DNA of 64,000 bases from Pisolithus tinctorius (Eukaryota; Basidiomycota; Agaricomycetes; Boletales; Pisolithaceae), in assembly GCA_024663395.1 (NCBI GenBank), contig JANFAH010000006.1, forward strand, positions 434,001 through 498,000. Direction: 5' to 3'. Under the pieces are notes generated by a model, which saw only the letters and a program-made list of their open reading frames with translations, searched no databases and had not been told where the DNA came from. The position numbers were made by a program, and so were the translations under genes. Shown here one piece after another: positions 1-11,631 of this stretch (position 1 is its first letter; every line of letters begins with the position of its first letter).

Positions 1-1456
1 TGGATACGACAGCACCGGCGAGAAGTACGCCACCAACGATACCGAAGACGAGGGACAACACCAAGATCGTGCGGGAGCGAGAAGGCTCACCGGGTCCACC
101 ACTCCGTTCCCTTGCTAGCATAGGAGACATCACGGAGAGCATTGCGTGTGATGTTGAATGCTTGGCACTTGAGTAGGCAACAAAATCGACTCGGATATCG
201 GGGATGTCAGAATCCAGAGGAATATAGCCTGTGAGTTGTCCACGGAAAGGGTCAAAAGCGAAGAAGGTGCTAGCCCTTTCGGGTTCAAATGAAGCACCGA
301 GTGTTATGTCGTGATACAGAGCTTCGGACTTGGAGACATGAGGCGTAAGATCAAAATGGATGTCATCGCCAGGATCCCCTTTGAGGATGCCTACGTAGTA
401 AGTAGTGAAGAAGGACGTCGCGATGGCCACAGACATGCTTGTATGCAACGTTTGATTGAAGGTCGAAGTCAACTTCACAGGGAAGAGAGGTTGTCCGTTC
501 ACTCCGTCTTTCCAGTTATCAGGGTTATAACCAAAGAGCGTCTTCGTATTTTCGTCATACTTGAACCAATCCGGAAACGCGGACACGTCAACCTGCAGGT
601 CCGATACATTGGCAGGCTGGATAGGATTTCCGTCGACCAGAACGCCGGAGAGGGATACGGAAGTATCGACAGTTACGTTAAACTCGCTTCCGGCGACGAC
701 ATCGAGGGTTGGAAGACCTTGTTGTGCAGACAGCTCGTAATCCGCAACGATTAGGTCGAATATGATGCAATCGGAGGAATAGCCTTCGAACTCGGATGCA
801 AAGAGGGCGATCTCAATGGTGAAGTACGAAGCCGCGCCTTGGCTCGGAGCCACACCCTCGAAGGTGAGTAACGAAGGGTCGAACCTTATCCAGGGCGGTA
901 AAGGCGTCCTATCGGAGAGCAGTGCACCGTAGTACAAACCGCTCGAAGGGGAAAACACGTCCCCCCGAAAACCGATGCCAAAGGACCGCGAGGATGGAAC
1001 TCTTAACGCGGGATTACCAGTTGACAGTGCAGAGCCTGGCGCAAGGAGGTATGCAGAGGACAAAGCGGGATTCCCTTCGTAGAATTGCTGACTGATGTTC
1101 TTGTGAACGCTAGAGGCAGAGAGACCGGTTACATAGAGCACAAAACTCGACGCATTCACGCTTTGCAAGTCGCTCGCTGTCACCGTGATTTCTTCTGCAC
1201 TTCCGTCCGTAACCCCTGGCGTTCCAGAGAACGTGAGGGTGTTGCCATCGAAGTGAAGCCAGTCGGGTAATCCAGAAGCAGAGTAAAAGAGGGGTCTTCC
1301 AAGGGTACTGGCGAACGTTCTTGGACTCGTCGTCCAGGAGAAAGCCTGGCCACGTCGAGCGATCGAGGGGAACTGGCCGTTCAGGGGGTTCTCGACGATA
1401 ACCGCGCCTAAAACTACATACACTACAGCGAAGAGTAATACTGAGGTGACAAGCAT
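1..1456 (-). CDS. Axl2-like cadherin-fold plasma-membrane protein, N-terminal part (continues past window edge)
   Basis: Reading the minus strand from the ATG at 1456 gives one uninterrupted frame of about 485 codons to the window edge; an in-frame TAG lies 24 bases upstream of the ATG, which fixes the start. The protein opens with a hydrophobic signal segment (LVTSVLLFAVVYVVLGAVIV), followed by dystroglycan-type cadherin-like (CADG) repeats: motifs such as FSWTTSPRTF and LPDWLHFDGNTLTFSGTP near the N-terminus, and FPDWFKYDENTKTLFG further on, have the W-L/F-x-F-D/Y ... F-x-G-T-P pattern of the fold. The last visible residues form a transmembrane helix (TILVLSLVFGIVGGVLLAGA) after a Ser/Arg-rich stretch. 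This order (signal, CADG repeats, TM, cytoplasmic tail) is that of yeast Axl2/Bud10, a bud-site and septin-organising protein. The tail lies outside the window. Family assignment is by architecture; the role in polarity is inference. Confidence 0.8.
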   Translation of the reverse strand, partial: MLVTSVLLFAVVYVVLGAVIVENPLNGQFPSIARRGQAFSWTTSPRTFASTLGRPLFYSASGLPDWLHFDGNTLTFSGTPGVTDGSAEEITVTASDLQSVNASSFVLYVTGLSASSVHKNISQQFYEGNPALSSAYLLAPGSALSTGNPALRVPSSRSFGIGFRGDVFSPSSGLYYGALLSDRTPLPPWIRFDPSLLTFEGVAPSQGAASYFTIEIALFASEFEGYSSDCIIFDLIVADYELSAQQGLPTLDVVAGSEFNVTVDTSVSLSGVLVDGNPIQPANVSDLQVDVSAFPDWFKYDENTKTLFGYNPDNWKDGVNGQPLFPVKLTSTFNQTLHTSMSVAIATSFFTTYYVGILKGDPGDDIHFDLTPHVSKSEALYHDITLGASFEPERASTFFAFDPFRGQLTGYIPLDSDIPDIRVDFVAYSSAKHSTSHAMLSVMSPMLARERSGGPGEPSRSRTILVLSLVFGIVGGVLLAGAVVS

Positions 1457-1757
1457 GACGATGGAAGTCGTGCTGGACGACTAGAGGTATTAGGAAACAA
1501 GCCGGCCAGCGACCACGATAATGTCGGGATATGATGATGAGACGCGCTCTGTTGACTGACTTAAGTAAATTGCATTTTGAATTTGGTCAACAACTAACAA
1601 CAACGCGCTGGTCACGACTGTCACGTGCACTTTACAAACCGCGTTCAAGGAGTCATCAAAAACATGGAAGGAAATCGTAATCTAAACGATGGGCAAAGGA
1701 TGCAAACCATGATATCCGTAGTAAGAAGCGGGGTGGATTAGGATGGAAAAAAAAAGT

Positions 1758-4700
1758 CTACGCTCCCGGAAGGAAGACATTCAAACCTGCAGCACGTACT
1801 TTGGCTGGTTCTTGGGTGTTCAGGAAACTAATAAGCTGAATAAGCTCCGCCCGGGCATCTTCACCTATCTGATCCGGTACGTTCGGGTCGAGAACATGGG
1901 CAAATACAGCTAGCAAGTGGTCGAGATAGGGACCCAGAGACTGGGGATTGGCACGGAAGAGATGGAACAAGGCGCGGAACACAGGTCGGTTCTCAAGGTA
2001 GTCGTTCTTCAAAGGCAAGGCTGCAATGAGGACAGGAAGAACCTGATCCAACGGCACGGCAGCTGTGTTGCGAACAATCATCCTGGACACGGCGCCCGCA
2101 GCGTTGTCCTTGGCATTCAGTCGGGTGGCAGGGGCATCTGCCGGGACGTCGAAGATAGGGCGAAGAGCAGCTAGAAGTGGGGGGTACTGGGGTGACAGAT
2201 CCACTTCGGAGTGCTCAATAAGGAGACCAACAGCAAAGGAGGCGTTGCTTTGAACTTCGGCTTCGGGGTCTCTGAGACCTTTGTAGAAGAGCTCCATGAG
2301 GGGCTCGGTAGATGGCGTAACAGCGTTCTTCATCCCTGCGATAATCTCCGCCAGACATCCGATAGCGGATGAGCGGTCGCTCAATGACCGCGAATCCTTC
2401 TGTATAAAATGCATGTTGTCAGACGTAGCACGAGCCACTATCGTATCAACTACTCACGTAGAATTTGGAGATCAAGGGGAAGTATGTGTTGAATAATTGA
2501 GCAAAGTCAGCACCAAGAGCGTTGGCTAACGCCGAGACAACATCCCCCGCAGCAGATACAAGAACAGAGTCATATTCAGCTTGGTCTTCTGGAGCCTCTT
2601 CGGTTTCATCTTGGTCAGGATCTTGCTGGCAGAGTGCCTTTTGTTCCAAGATTTGGACCGCAATATTGCAAAGTGTTTCGAGTGCTACGGAGATATAAGC
2701 GAAAGTGATATATAGCATTCTAGGCATCTAACTCACAGTTCTCAACGAATGCCGGGCCCAATTTATTGATGGTCTCAGCAAGCCCAACACACAACGACGC
2801 CACAACTGACCTGGATACGGGAACTGGTCAGCTTCTCCGCATCAAGCAGGCAAAATTACATACTTATTGTCTTCTGTGTCATACATATCCATCAGGGGCG
2901 GAAGGACATGGCCAACCAGCTCTTTGACGAGTGGTTGCAGGGGAACAGTCTACGTTGCCAGTTTCAGCAGCAACATCTTACAACCTTCTATCAACTCACC
3001 ACAGCGACACCGGGCTGCCACTCTTGGGGTTCGCTAAGTTCGTAGAAAGTCCGTACTATTTCAAGCAGGGACTCAGTAGCGGATTTACGGATCCCTTCAT
3101 AGTAATGGGTGAGCAGGCTGACGAGTTCGACAACACACTGCTCGACATAGGGTAAGAAGTGGCCACGGGTTGCAAGGAAGAGTGCACCAATGGTGTCAGC
3201 GGCAATTTCCTTTTCGACGGCGATAGCACTGTTGACTTCCAGCATCTTGTCCACGTCGATATCTTCCATTTCTGCTTCAATGTTCCCATCTGAGTCAAGG
3301 ACAGCAATGGGACTGGAAGCGGAAGCACCCGATGCAAACGCAGCTGCATCAGCGGACAAGGCTGCATTAGTTCATGAGCAAGAAGCATCATCAAGGTATA
3401 CGCGTCATTTACCTTCAGAGTCCTTGTCTTCACCGTGTTCTGACTGCTTGCAACTTGCCAGAAGAGGAGGAACAACCTGAGGCAAGTACGGCGCGAATTC
3501 CTCCCCGAATACGCGAGCCATGACCGAGAAGAATAAGAAGCTGCACTCCCTCAGACGAGGGCTACCCATTTCGAGACCCTGGAACGCTTGCTTCATTAGG
3601 TCAGCGAAGTACGGTCGGAAGACATCAGCGCCAACGGCCTCAGCAAATGTTCCGACAGCATCCATTGCAATTCCTCGCAGCTCGCCCTCTTCCCCTTCAC
3701 CCCCCAGGACAAGGAAGTGCTGAAGCCTGTTCATAGTAGGCTCAAAGTACGGTAGGAACTTGCTCTTGGAGGCGTGAGCGGCGCTGCCGATGGCACCAGT
3801 CACGACTGTCTTAACAGCGATAGGAGCTGTGTCCAAGAGACCGGCAAGCTGTTCCATGATGAGACCAAGGTATTGATCAATGGTATCCTGCAAGATTTCG
3901 AGAAGAGCATCGAGGGCCGTACAAGCAGAACGCTGAGTGGTCGGGTCATGAACTAGATTCATGATGGCCTAACAAAGTGGCATGAGCATCGTCACTCGCA
4001 TAGATACGAGATACTTACAGGTATTAATGTTCCATGCTTGGCCGCACAGTCTTCCTCGAGCCATTCACATAGACAGCTGACAGCAACACAAGTGGCCTTC
4101 CTGACAGAACTCTCGGGGTCGTGAAGACCCGTTTCGATGATCGGCCATACATGATCCATTAGAGGGGTCATGAATTCACTGCACCCTTCGACGGCAACAC
4201 CGAGGGCGAGCATGGCACCACGGCGACAGTTGGGGTCTGGAGAAGTGAAGTATTGCTGAATAAGAGTACGAAGCGCAGGGAATACTTGGGTCGGAGGAAG
4301 GTTTGTGGCCAAACCGTCAATAATGCGAAGGGCAGACTTGGCTATGTTAGATGTGTGCACACAGCAGAATTCAATTCCACTCACGCGACACGGAGCATCC
4401 TCGTCCGAATCTTCTGGCTCAGGTTCAGTGGTAATCGGCATAAGGCCCTCGAGAATAACGGCAGCCAAATTCTGGTTCTGAACCTTCGACTTTTTGCTAA
4501 AAAAACACTCAGCAAGGGCTCGTCGGAGAGTCGAAGCTGGAAACTCACTATTGTATAGTCCAGTTCAAAGCATTGAGAGCCAAAACACGGAGCTCGGGAC
4601 TCAAATTCCTGTTTCCACCGCACTGTAGGAGGAACGACGCGAGGTCCTTGATATGAGGACTAAGAAGAGGGATTTCCTGCACGGATAGCAAATCAGCTGT

Positions 4701-5822
4701 GGCGCACTACCGATCAGCAGCAAAAGACCTACAAGAATCAAGAGCGTCTCAAAGACATCGAACAATTGCCTAGCATTAGCCTCATCGCCGGTCTCAAGGG
4801 TCTGGCCAAGGACTTGAATCATTTTAGGAATGAGAGCTTGGAAGGATTTCTGGATAGAAATGTCAGTGTGATGTGCGATCTGTCGAATGACTGTCTACGC
4901 ACGATATCGGCTTTGTCTTCGGTATCAATGTACTGCGCGATAACACCAAGTGCTCTGAAGGAACGATGAAAATTCCTCTGGGCTATATCGCGCTTCATTC
5001 CTTACCGAACAGTAGTAATCCGCACTTCGATACTATCAGGGTCCGCCATGAGCAGGGAGAACAGGGAAAAGAAGTTCTGAGTTTGCTCTTGGAACCCTTC
5101 CACGATGGTCTCTAAGACCGTGAAGAGGATATATATACCAACTTCACGATGTGAAACTTGTGTAGACGTGCAGGCTTGATGTAGGAGTGGTAGAAGCTCC
5201 GGCCATGTTCCCAACGGGATCTCAATTGATGCGATGGCTGCCACCACCCGCGCTGCAGCATGACGTACGAGCTTACTGCATAGAAGGGAACATCACTACT
5301 CGATGCGTCCTTCGATCAGACGGTACGCACCCTTGCTCATTAAGGATTAATTGGGGTAAATTTTGCTTGATCTGTAATCGCTCATCTTGAGGGAGTTGTG
5401 TCCACAAGTCACCACTTCTTTGCTGCACTCGTTTCCGCATCTCAACCGCAGCCAACTGACGGACCTATGTGGCACGGGAGTCAGTAATTCGAGATCAATT
5501 GAGCTGTCCGCGTGAACTGTTAATGTATGACCCACCGCAAGTTCAGGAGAGCTCGCGAGGATGCTTGCCAGAGCAGATATGCATGCTGGGTTTTTGTAAT
5601 ATTCAGTATTCAACCGTGCAGTTGCCTAGAGACCATGAAAAGCGGTTGGACGACGATAAACGCGTACGATCGATTGATCTTACAGTTTTAAGCTGATTGG
5701 TATCATTGCTCGTAGACTGCACGAGTAGAGCGTGCAAACTCTGCACAAAATTTGGCTGTAAAAATTTCCGATGAGTGTGATTTCCATGAAGATCTACTCG
5801 ATACAAGTATACTTACGTCCAT
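1758..5822 (-). CDS. KAP123: Karyopherin Kap123 / importin-4 type importin beta (15 coding exons, 1097 aa)
   Basis: A nuclear import receptor built of HEAT repeats, carrying cargo such as ribosomal proteins and histones through the nuclear pore with Ran-GTP. The coding exons on the minus strand are 5817-5822, 5684-5755, 5536-5625, 5331-5464, 5006-5275, 4903-4954, 4733-4849, 4549-4676, 4019-4496, 3413-3968, 3000-3361, 2864-2949, 2737-2810, 2458-2684 and 1758-2399. All junctions are GT-AG, phases agree throughout, and the sum is 3,294 nt (1,097 aa), close to the usual length of about 1,100 aa. The N-terminus reads MDPNFVQSLHALLVQST; the importin-N region follows (TEYYKNPACISALASILASS, VEMRKRVQQRSGDLW), then HEAT repeats to the C-terminus (LNVFLPGA). 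An acidic insert (DQDETEEAPEDQAEYDS) is typical of the family. The first coding exon is only six bases (Met-Asp), so automated prediction may miss the start. Confidence 0.93.
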
Positions 5823-6099
5823 GTCGTGAGGACGTGAGGAACGAAGAACGAAGAACGAAGAGGAAGATATAGATGAGATGTATTTTGATCGCGAAATGCC
5901 ACCCCCTTCAAATTTTGTCGGGGTTCCAAAATTTTTGCCCCTCACCATATCAGTGCCAGAATGCCCCTGTTCATAAGTACTGTACATATATCCCATTGTT
6001 CGATCTCTATGATACACACAATTTTGTTCCGGCGACCAGCGCTATGACATAGACGAGCAAGCAGTACACTACACGATGGGTCCGAGGTACACCTTCTCA

Positions 6100-7211
6100 C
6101 TATGGTGAACCAGCACCAGTAAGACCACCTGTTGCACCAGTAGCCGCAATGCGTGCCTCGGCTTCTGAAAGGGTAGTACATGTGACCGATGTCCCAGGAG
6201 AATTGACAAGTGGAAGGGCTGCACAAGTGAGAGTAGCTCCACAGGACTGGAGAACAAACGAGCTGTTAACACATCTTGCAAATGAGCCCTGGACACACGC
6301 ATTTGTGTCTGCTACGAAAAAAAAAAAAAAAAACAGTATGGGATGCATAGCAGTACCAGAGAGAAGACCATACGTACATGTACAGGAAGAGCTAGGGGTC
6401 AATGAAGCAAACTGGGCATTCAACTGCTGAGCGGCCTTTCCATTGGATAAGCGAAAGTCACCAGCGCTAGCAGGTGTTGGCGAGGAAACGGTGGCAACAG
6501 CAATCTGGGAGGTGGGTGCTGGGTTGCCAGCGTTGGTTCCCCCTACTCCAGGATTCTGTGTGATGCCAACAAGTTGACTTCCGTCAGGGATGGGACCGGA
6601 TGGGTGGGCGGGACAAGAACCAGCGGGAGACACAGGTGCATTCATGCCGAAAGGAATGGTCCCACTTCCGCCAACAGTTATGCCACCAACAAAAGTCTGC
6701 GGATTATCACCTTGGAACTGGCACTGGAAAAGACCATTGAGTTCTGCATTTCTGGGAGCCGACTGGCAGTAGGGGACACTTTGCGCTGTGGGCTGCAATA
6801 TACATAAGGAGTTTCCTGAGTACTCAGAACCAGGAAACATACAGAATTACGTGGCTGTTGAACAAATATCTGGGCTAACTTAATCATGTTGGAATTATTG
6901 TTGAGAGTTTTTGCAAGGTCAATCATCTTATCAGCGGCATTTTGTTGATCACAAGGACCAGCTGCAGCAAGAAGTGTGCTAAACGCTGCAACGGCTACCG
7001 GGTTGCATTGTAAACCTCCACCAGCAGTGGTCTATGGAACCACGGTCATATCAGAGCATTCCTATGTGTGAAGAGACTCGGAGATACATACACAGGCCTG
7101 CTCCCACTGGACAGTTGAATCGGAAATAACTTGGGCAATCCGCTTCCCGAGCGGCGACGCCCCAGCAGAAACAGCAGCCAAGACGAAGATAAGTAAGGCG
7201 AGAGATTGCAT
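6100..7211 (-). CDS. Secreted protein with C-terminal CBM19 (chitin-binding) type domain
   Basis: The start at 7211 gives a clear signal peptide (MQSLALLIFVLAAVSAGASP) followed by KR. Exons on the minus strand are 7092-7211, 6843-7031, 6792 down to about 6370, and about 6317 down to 6100. The middle region is Cys-poor and rich in Gly, Pro, Ser and Thr (about residues 110-220). The C-terminal module has the spacing C-x7-C-x10-C-x5-C-x(15-17)-C around FARCVNSSFVLQSC and LTCAALPLVNSPGTSVTC, a pattern I associate with fungal CBM family 19. The protein probably acts outside the cell or in the wall, where it may bind chitin; the binding is inference. The last intron ends in a pyrimidine run of about 18 T (an A run on the plus strand near 6317-6335), and its donor is ambiguous by two codons (GTACAT or GTACGT, same phase). 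It is divergent from the GH25 gene, about 1.3 kb away. Confidence 0.78.
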
Positions 7212-8516
7212 TGCTGCACTACACTCTCATGTGAGTCTGAGCGGGAAAATCGAGCGACACCAAACGGCATACCAGCAGCGAAAATTTTGTGCAACACGAA
7301 TAAAATGGGATACCAGGAGGTTGAACAACGGGATTCAAGTCTACCATGGCTTTTGTACTGTGCTGAGCGCAGTGCTAATCACAAAATTTTCCTTCGTCCA
7401 AGTGTGGGTCAGACCGGTCTGTCAACAATGTGTCATCCAACGATCGGACTCGAGTCTAGAAAACAATAATACACATGTCACCGTATACCTGACACTTTCT
7501 GCTGCAGGTCAGTCCCTGGCGACCGCGCAGTAGGAACAAGAGCTTCAACAGTGGTCACGCATTTTCGTCTGTGACTCTAACCAGTGGTCGGTAGAGCTCT
7601 CGCTGCAGATCAGGCTAAAATATCCAAAAATGTCTGCCACCAGGAAGTGAGAGACATCCTACCCGTAGAGGAGCAGCAGAAAGACCGCATACCTTGGGTT
7701 CACCGCCCATGAATTCGCAGTTGGCAGGTGGGGCCGCCGCTCAGCCAGTCGGCATTACGCTGTAACACTTACAGGACAATTTGCAAATTCCGCGTTTCGG
7801 TCTCTGCGGCGCTGCCAACACGGACCGTTGACATCGTCAGTCGGTCCGGTCGGCTGAGTTTGATTCAGACTCGGCCAACAAGTTCAGGCCGACAGCTTGC
7901 CCAGATATGCATTATCTTTGCCTGTTCCAAGCCAATGATATGCATTTCTCACAGCCGCTATTACCATCTCCTACAGATGATTAGCTTGATATTCCCTCAC
8001 GCACACACTTTTTTTAAGGTTGACAGCCCAACTCACATGCCAGTATCGCCCATATTGTGTAAGGTGCCATTTGAGACTTGCAACAACCTGCCCTCCACGC
8101 ACTCGATTGTTAAGTAACGCACACGGTAGAGGAAGCCCATGAGCACGTGGATAAGGCCACGTTGGTGACTTCAACATCAGGGAGGAGACTCCCCTTTCAC
8201 ATCTGCTGCGCTTGAGCTCATGAAGCTAGCGCTACCAGAAGTCTCGGGACACGATACCATTTTGCGGTATCCGTAATTGCTGCTACATACTGATACAACG
8301 AACGAGGATCAGCATTTTGCTTGGTCCCTGGGAGGTGAGCACCTTTGTTTGCATAAACGTGACAGCAAGAAGTATTTTGCTGCACATGGTGTGCGACCAC
8401 GAGTGAGAGGTGAGCCGTATGGTTCTTTGGCTCGACTACACAGGCGCTGAAGAGGCGAAATCCATAAAATGGCCGTCCTTCGTGCTCTGTCCGAGTGAGG
8501 GCAACCCGCGATCATC
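7212..8516. other. Intergenic stretch between divergent CBM19 and GH25 genes
   Basis: This interval separates two divergently transcribed genes for secreted proteins, so it must hold both promoters. Open frames up to 129 codons exist on the plus strand (7728-8117), but they show no recognisable domain and no amphipathic or conserved pattern, so they are not called as genes. No RNA gene or transposon ends were found. Confidence 0.5.
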
Positions 8517-9519
8517 ATGAAATACCTCGCATCTCTTGTTTCTGTTCTAGCCGTCACCGAAGGAAGCCCAGTCAAGCATGCATACCCGCAAGGTATTGAC
8601 GTATCTGATTATCAACCTAACATCGACTGGACGACTGTGGTCAACAATGGTATTGTATTTGTGTATATCAAGGCTACGGAAGGAACATGTCAGGAGTCTC
8701 TCTTTCGTTGCTATTTGTCTTGACCTGACTAAATGTTTTATAGCCTATATCTCCCCATCATTTAGTTCTCAATACACTGGGGCGACGAATGCTGGACTGA
8801 TACGTGGTGGATACCACTTTGCCCATCCAGACAAATCTAGTGGCGCGACGCAAGCTAACTATTTCCTTGCCCATGGCGGTTGGTATTGGCTTTATTGGAC
8901 AATTTATTACCACGCTCACTATTGTACCATGCTAGGAGGTTGGTCCGCTGACGGGATTACCCTACCTGGTGCACTTGATATCGAATGTGAGCATATTTTT
9001 ATACTGTCTGGTGACTGGGACTGATTCGTTAGACAACCCTAATGGCGCTGAGTGCTATGGTCTCACTGCTTCCGAGATGATTACCTGGATTAAGGATTTC
9101 TCCAACACGTACCACGCTGCCACCAGCCGGTAAGTTGCCTTGAACCTCTCCCTCGCATATCAACGCCCACGTCCGTTTCAGTTACCCAGGTACTATCACA
9201 TTTCTTCTCGACGGAAACTAACCCCCATACTTCACTTCAGTCATCTACACCACAATGGATTGGTGGTCCACCTGCACTGGAAATAGCGCCTCCTTCGCCA
9301 GTGACAATCCGCTTTGGATCGCGGATTGGTCTTCGACTCTCGGAACTCTCCCTGCCGGATGGGCGTACACTTCATTCTGGCAGTACGCTGACTCTGGCCC
9401 AAACCCCGGCGATGCTGACCTCTGGAACGGTGACGTGAGCGGTCTTCAGAGGCGAGTAACCTGTTATCGGTTCCACGTTCGGTTTCTCACCTGAAATTAG
9501 GATGGCTCTTGGCTCTTGA
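8517..9519 (+). CDS. GH25 lysozyme (Chalaropsis-type N,O-diacetylmuramidase), secreted, 230 aa
   Basis: Cleaves the beta-1,4 bond between N-acetylmuramic acid and N-acetylglucosamine of bacterial peptidoglycan, outside the cell. Exons are 8517-8688, 8744-8878, 8936-8986, 9033-9129, 9182-9189, 9241-9451 and 9501-9519; phases agree and the sum is 693 nt. The signal peptide is [19 protein letters not shown]. Family landmarks are [13 protein letters not shown] at the N-terminus (first catalytic Asp), [21 protein letters not shown], the D-x-E catalytic pair in [29 protein letters not shown], and FWQYADSG near the end. Length and motif order match complete fungal GH25 enzymes. Two oddities: a micro-exon of eight bases (9182-9189), and a last intron with a GC-AG border (GCGAGT donor at 9452), chosen because it restores the family C-terminus LQRMALGS. 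A GT reading there would extend the protein with unrelated sequence. Confidence 0.93.
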
Positions 9520-10179
9520 ATGAATGCTTGACATCGGACAGGAAGTCGGGTTTCTTTGTGCTTTATTGTGAACATGTGTATTTCATTTCCGTGTGGTTGG
9601 CGTTAAGTACGGTGGAGCACTCCACTATGTATGTATATATCATCTTCTTTGTTGCAACGTTGCGGGGGCCGTAGTGATGGTGCTTTAGGCGCCGTACACA
9701 CAGCAAGGACAACAGCACTCCGGTATGTATCCAGTGTACGTACGTGCTTGGTCAGAGTCATGTCAACTGCGACGACTGGACAAGTACAGCTTCCGCTGAT
9801 TTCCTGTGTAAGTTTCGCAGAGGTCCGCTACGGCGACCATGTTAATGCATACCACGAAACGCGAACCAATCTAGAGGCGGTTAAATTAGAGCCGTACGCT
9901 GATCTACTACTACTGCAAACGTATCCATGCCGCTGGTATCTTCGACAAGTTCGGCTTAGTGTTGGTGCGTGGCTGTGCACCCGAGCTCTTATCTTCCCCA
10001 GTTTGGGTTGTCGTTCACTGCATTGTCACTGCTGATCCGATTGGAGCTGGGACTGTGAGACACGCCTGTAACATGATACTAATAGCCCTGCAGGAACGGA
10101 CTCGCTGCTAGAAAACCCCTCTGCTTCGAAGCCTTTTCGCAGGCCATTACCATCCTTTTGGCTTCTCAGGCTCTTAGCC
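9520..10179. other. Intergenic stretch between GH25 and BTB genes
   Basis: About 660 bases holding the 3' end of the lysozyme transcript and the promoter of the BTB gene. The only long frame (9631-10035) lacks recognisable features. Nothing else was seen. Confidence 0.5.
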
Positions 10180-11631
10180 ATGCCAGTGAACAGTAGCTAC
10201 TACCCACTGCCGAACGGCGCCAATGGACATCCTCCTAGAAGCCCTCCGCCATTCAACCGGTCTTTCAAACTGAGTCACACCCCCCAGTCCTCAGTTGGGG
10301 ATGAGCAGTCCAGCTCGACGCTTAACCCTGGAGTCGTTATGGACGGGGGAACTATGGTCAGCGAGCCGACCCGGCACCCAGATCTTTGGTTCTGCGATGG
10401 ATCGGTGAGGTTAAATGGTTCGCGTTCCGCAGTTTGATTTTCACCTCGTGCATTCTTGAGATTGTTCTCAGGGCAGAGAATACTCTCTTCCGCGTCCACA
10501 AGTCGCTCCTTGCACGTCACTCTGGTTTCTTCCACGATCTATTCACTCTCCCACAACTGGTCGCCAAGGATCCCTCGCCGCCCCGTGCAATTGCTACGCC
10601 CAACGTCGATCATGTTGGGGACATAGAGGGTTGCCAGGTGCTTGCTCTGCATGATGCCGCAGAAGACGTCGCGAATCTACTTACAGCACTCGTTGACGGA
10701 CCGTATGTCACGATTTTCTTGTCACATGGACATGTTTAGACTGAGTTTTCCCATCAAGAAATTTCGGACAAAACGACCCTGCCGATTTTGAGCTCGTGTC
10801 TGGTATCTTACGACTCTCTACGAAATATCTGGTGGACTCTTTACGAGAAAAGGCACTCGACCACCTCGCGGTGGCTTGGCCGACTACCCTCAAGGGCTGG
10901 GATGCCCGCGAAGATATTGCCCGGGCCCAGGAACTCCGGGATGGGTCTGCGGCGGTTAGGATATATCCATCCCCGATCGTGAGAGACCTCTCCTTGCGCA
11001 TCTTGACGTATGCAATATACCGTATTACTAAGTTTGATCACCCATTTACTAGGCTGTGATCGACCTGGCCCGAGAAGTCAATGCGCCTGCTCTACTCCCG
11101 TCCGCGTTCTACGACCTTTCCAGATATCACTTTACGCAGATTTTTGATTACGGAGAGTCCTTTGACGAGTCTGCATGGCGGTGTCCATTGTCAACTGCAG
11201 ACATGCAGCGACTCGCGTTAGGGAAAGAGGCGTCACAGCATGCCGTCACCACGCTCATCAGGTCCATGAGTTCCCTCTCCCACTCACTTCATGGCCACCC
11301 TCTTGGTTATCACTCACACACGCACAACCACGTGCACCGTACATGTAAACGCGATTTCGCGGAACTAGTGGCTCTCGCGACACAACATTATCTCTTTGAT
11401 CACGAACGTGGATGTATGGATCCTTTGTATGTTGCAGAGGAGCTTGGACAGCCGTTGTATGATTTAGGACAGCCGATAGCGACGGACGATTATGGCCGTT
11501 TTGGGAGCTCGCGGCGGGGAATCGAGCAGGCTGAATGTCAAGCATGTGCACGAGCCCTAGAGTTGTGGGCAGCGAGGGAGAGGGAACGGATGTGGAAGAT
11601 GATTCCATTATGGTTCCGTCTAGACATCTGA
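10180..11631 (+). CDS. BTB/POZ domain protein, 421 aa
   Basis: Exons are 10180-10404, 10461-10702, 10759-10978 and 11053-11631; phases agree and total 1,266 nt. A Pro/Ser-rich N-terminus of about 65 residues precedes a BTB fold: RHPDLWFCDGSIVLRAENTL, then FRVHKSLLARHSGFFHDLF, the core of the domain, then the helical part (AEDVANLLTALVDGP, FELVSGILRLSTKYLVDSL REKALDHL split by normal helix spacing). The C-terminal half has a His-rich stretch (HGHPLGYHSHTHNHVHRTC) and a Cys pair (ECQAC). Proteins of this plan are a large expanded family in mushroom-forming fungi, thought to act in protein-protein interactions such as Cul3 adaptors or transcription control; the partner cannot be told from the sequence. 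The start is the first ATG of the frame after an upstream stop. Confidence 0.85.

Noticed and set aside
311..754. Plus-strand frame of 147 codons
   Set aside because: It is the shadow of the Axl2-like gene, whose minus-strand frame shows signal peptide, CADG motifs and a TM helix.
7728..8117. 129-codon plus-strand frame between the CBM19 and GH25 genes
   Set aside because: No domain, no upstream promoter pattern and no splice structure; the composition is that of random sequence.
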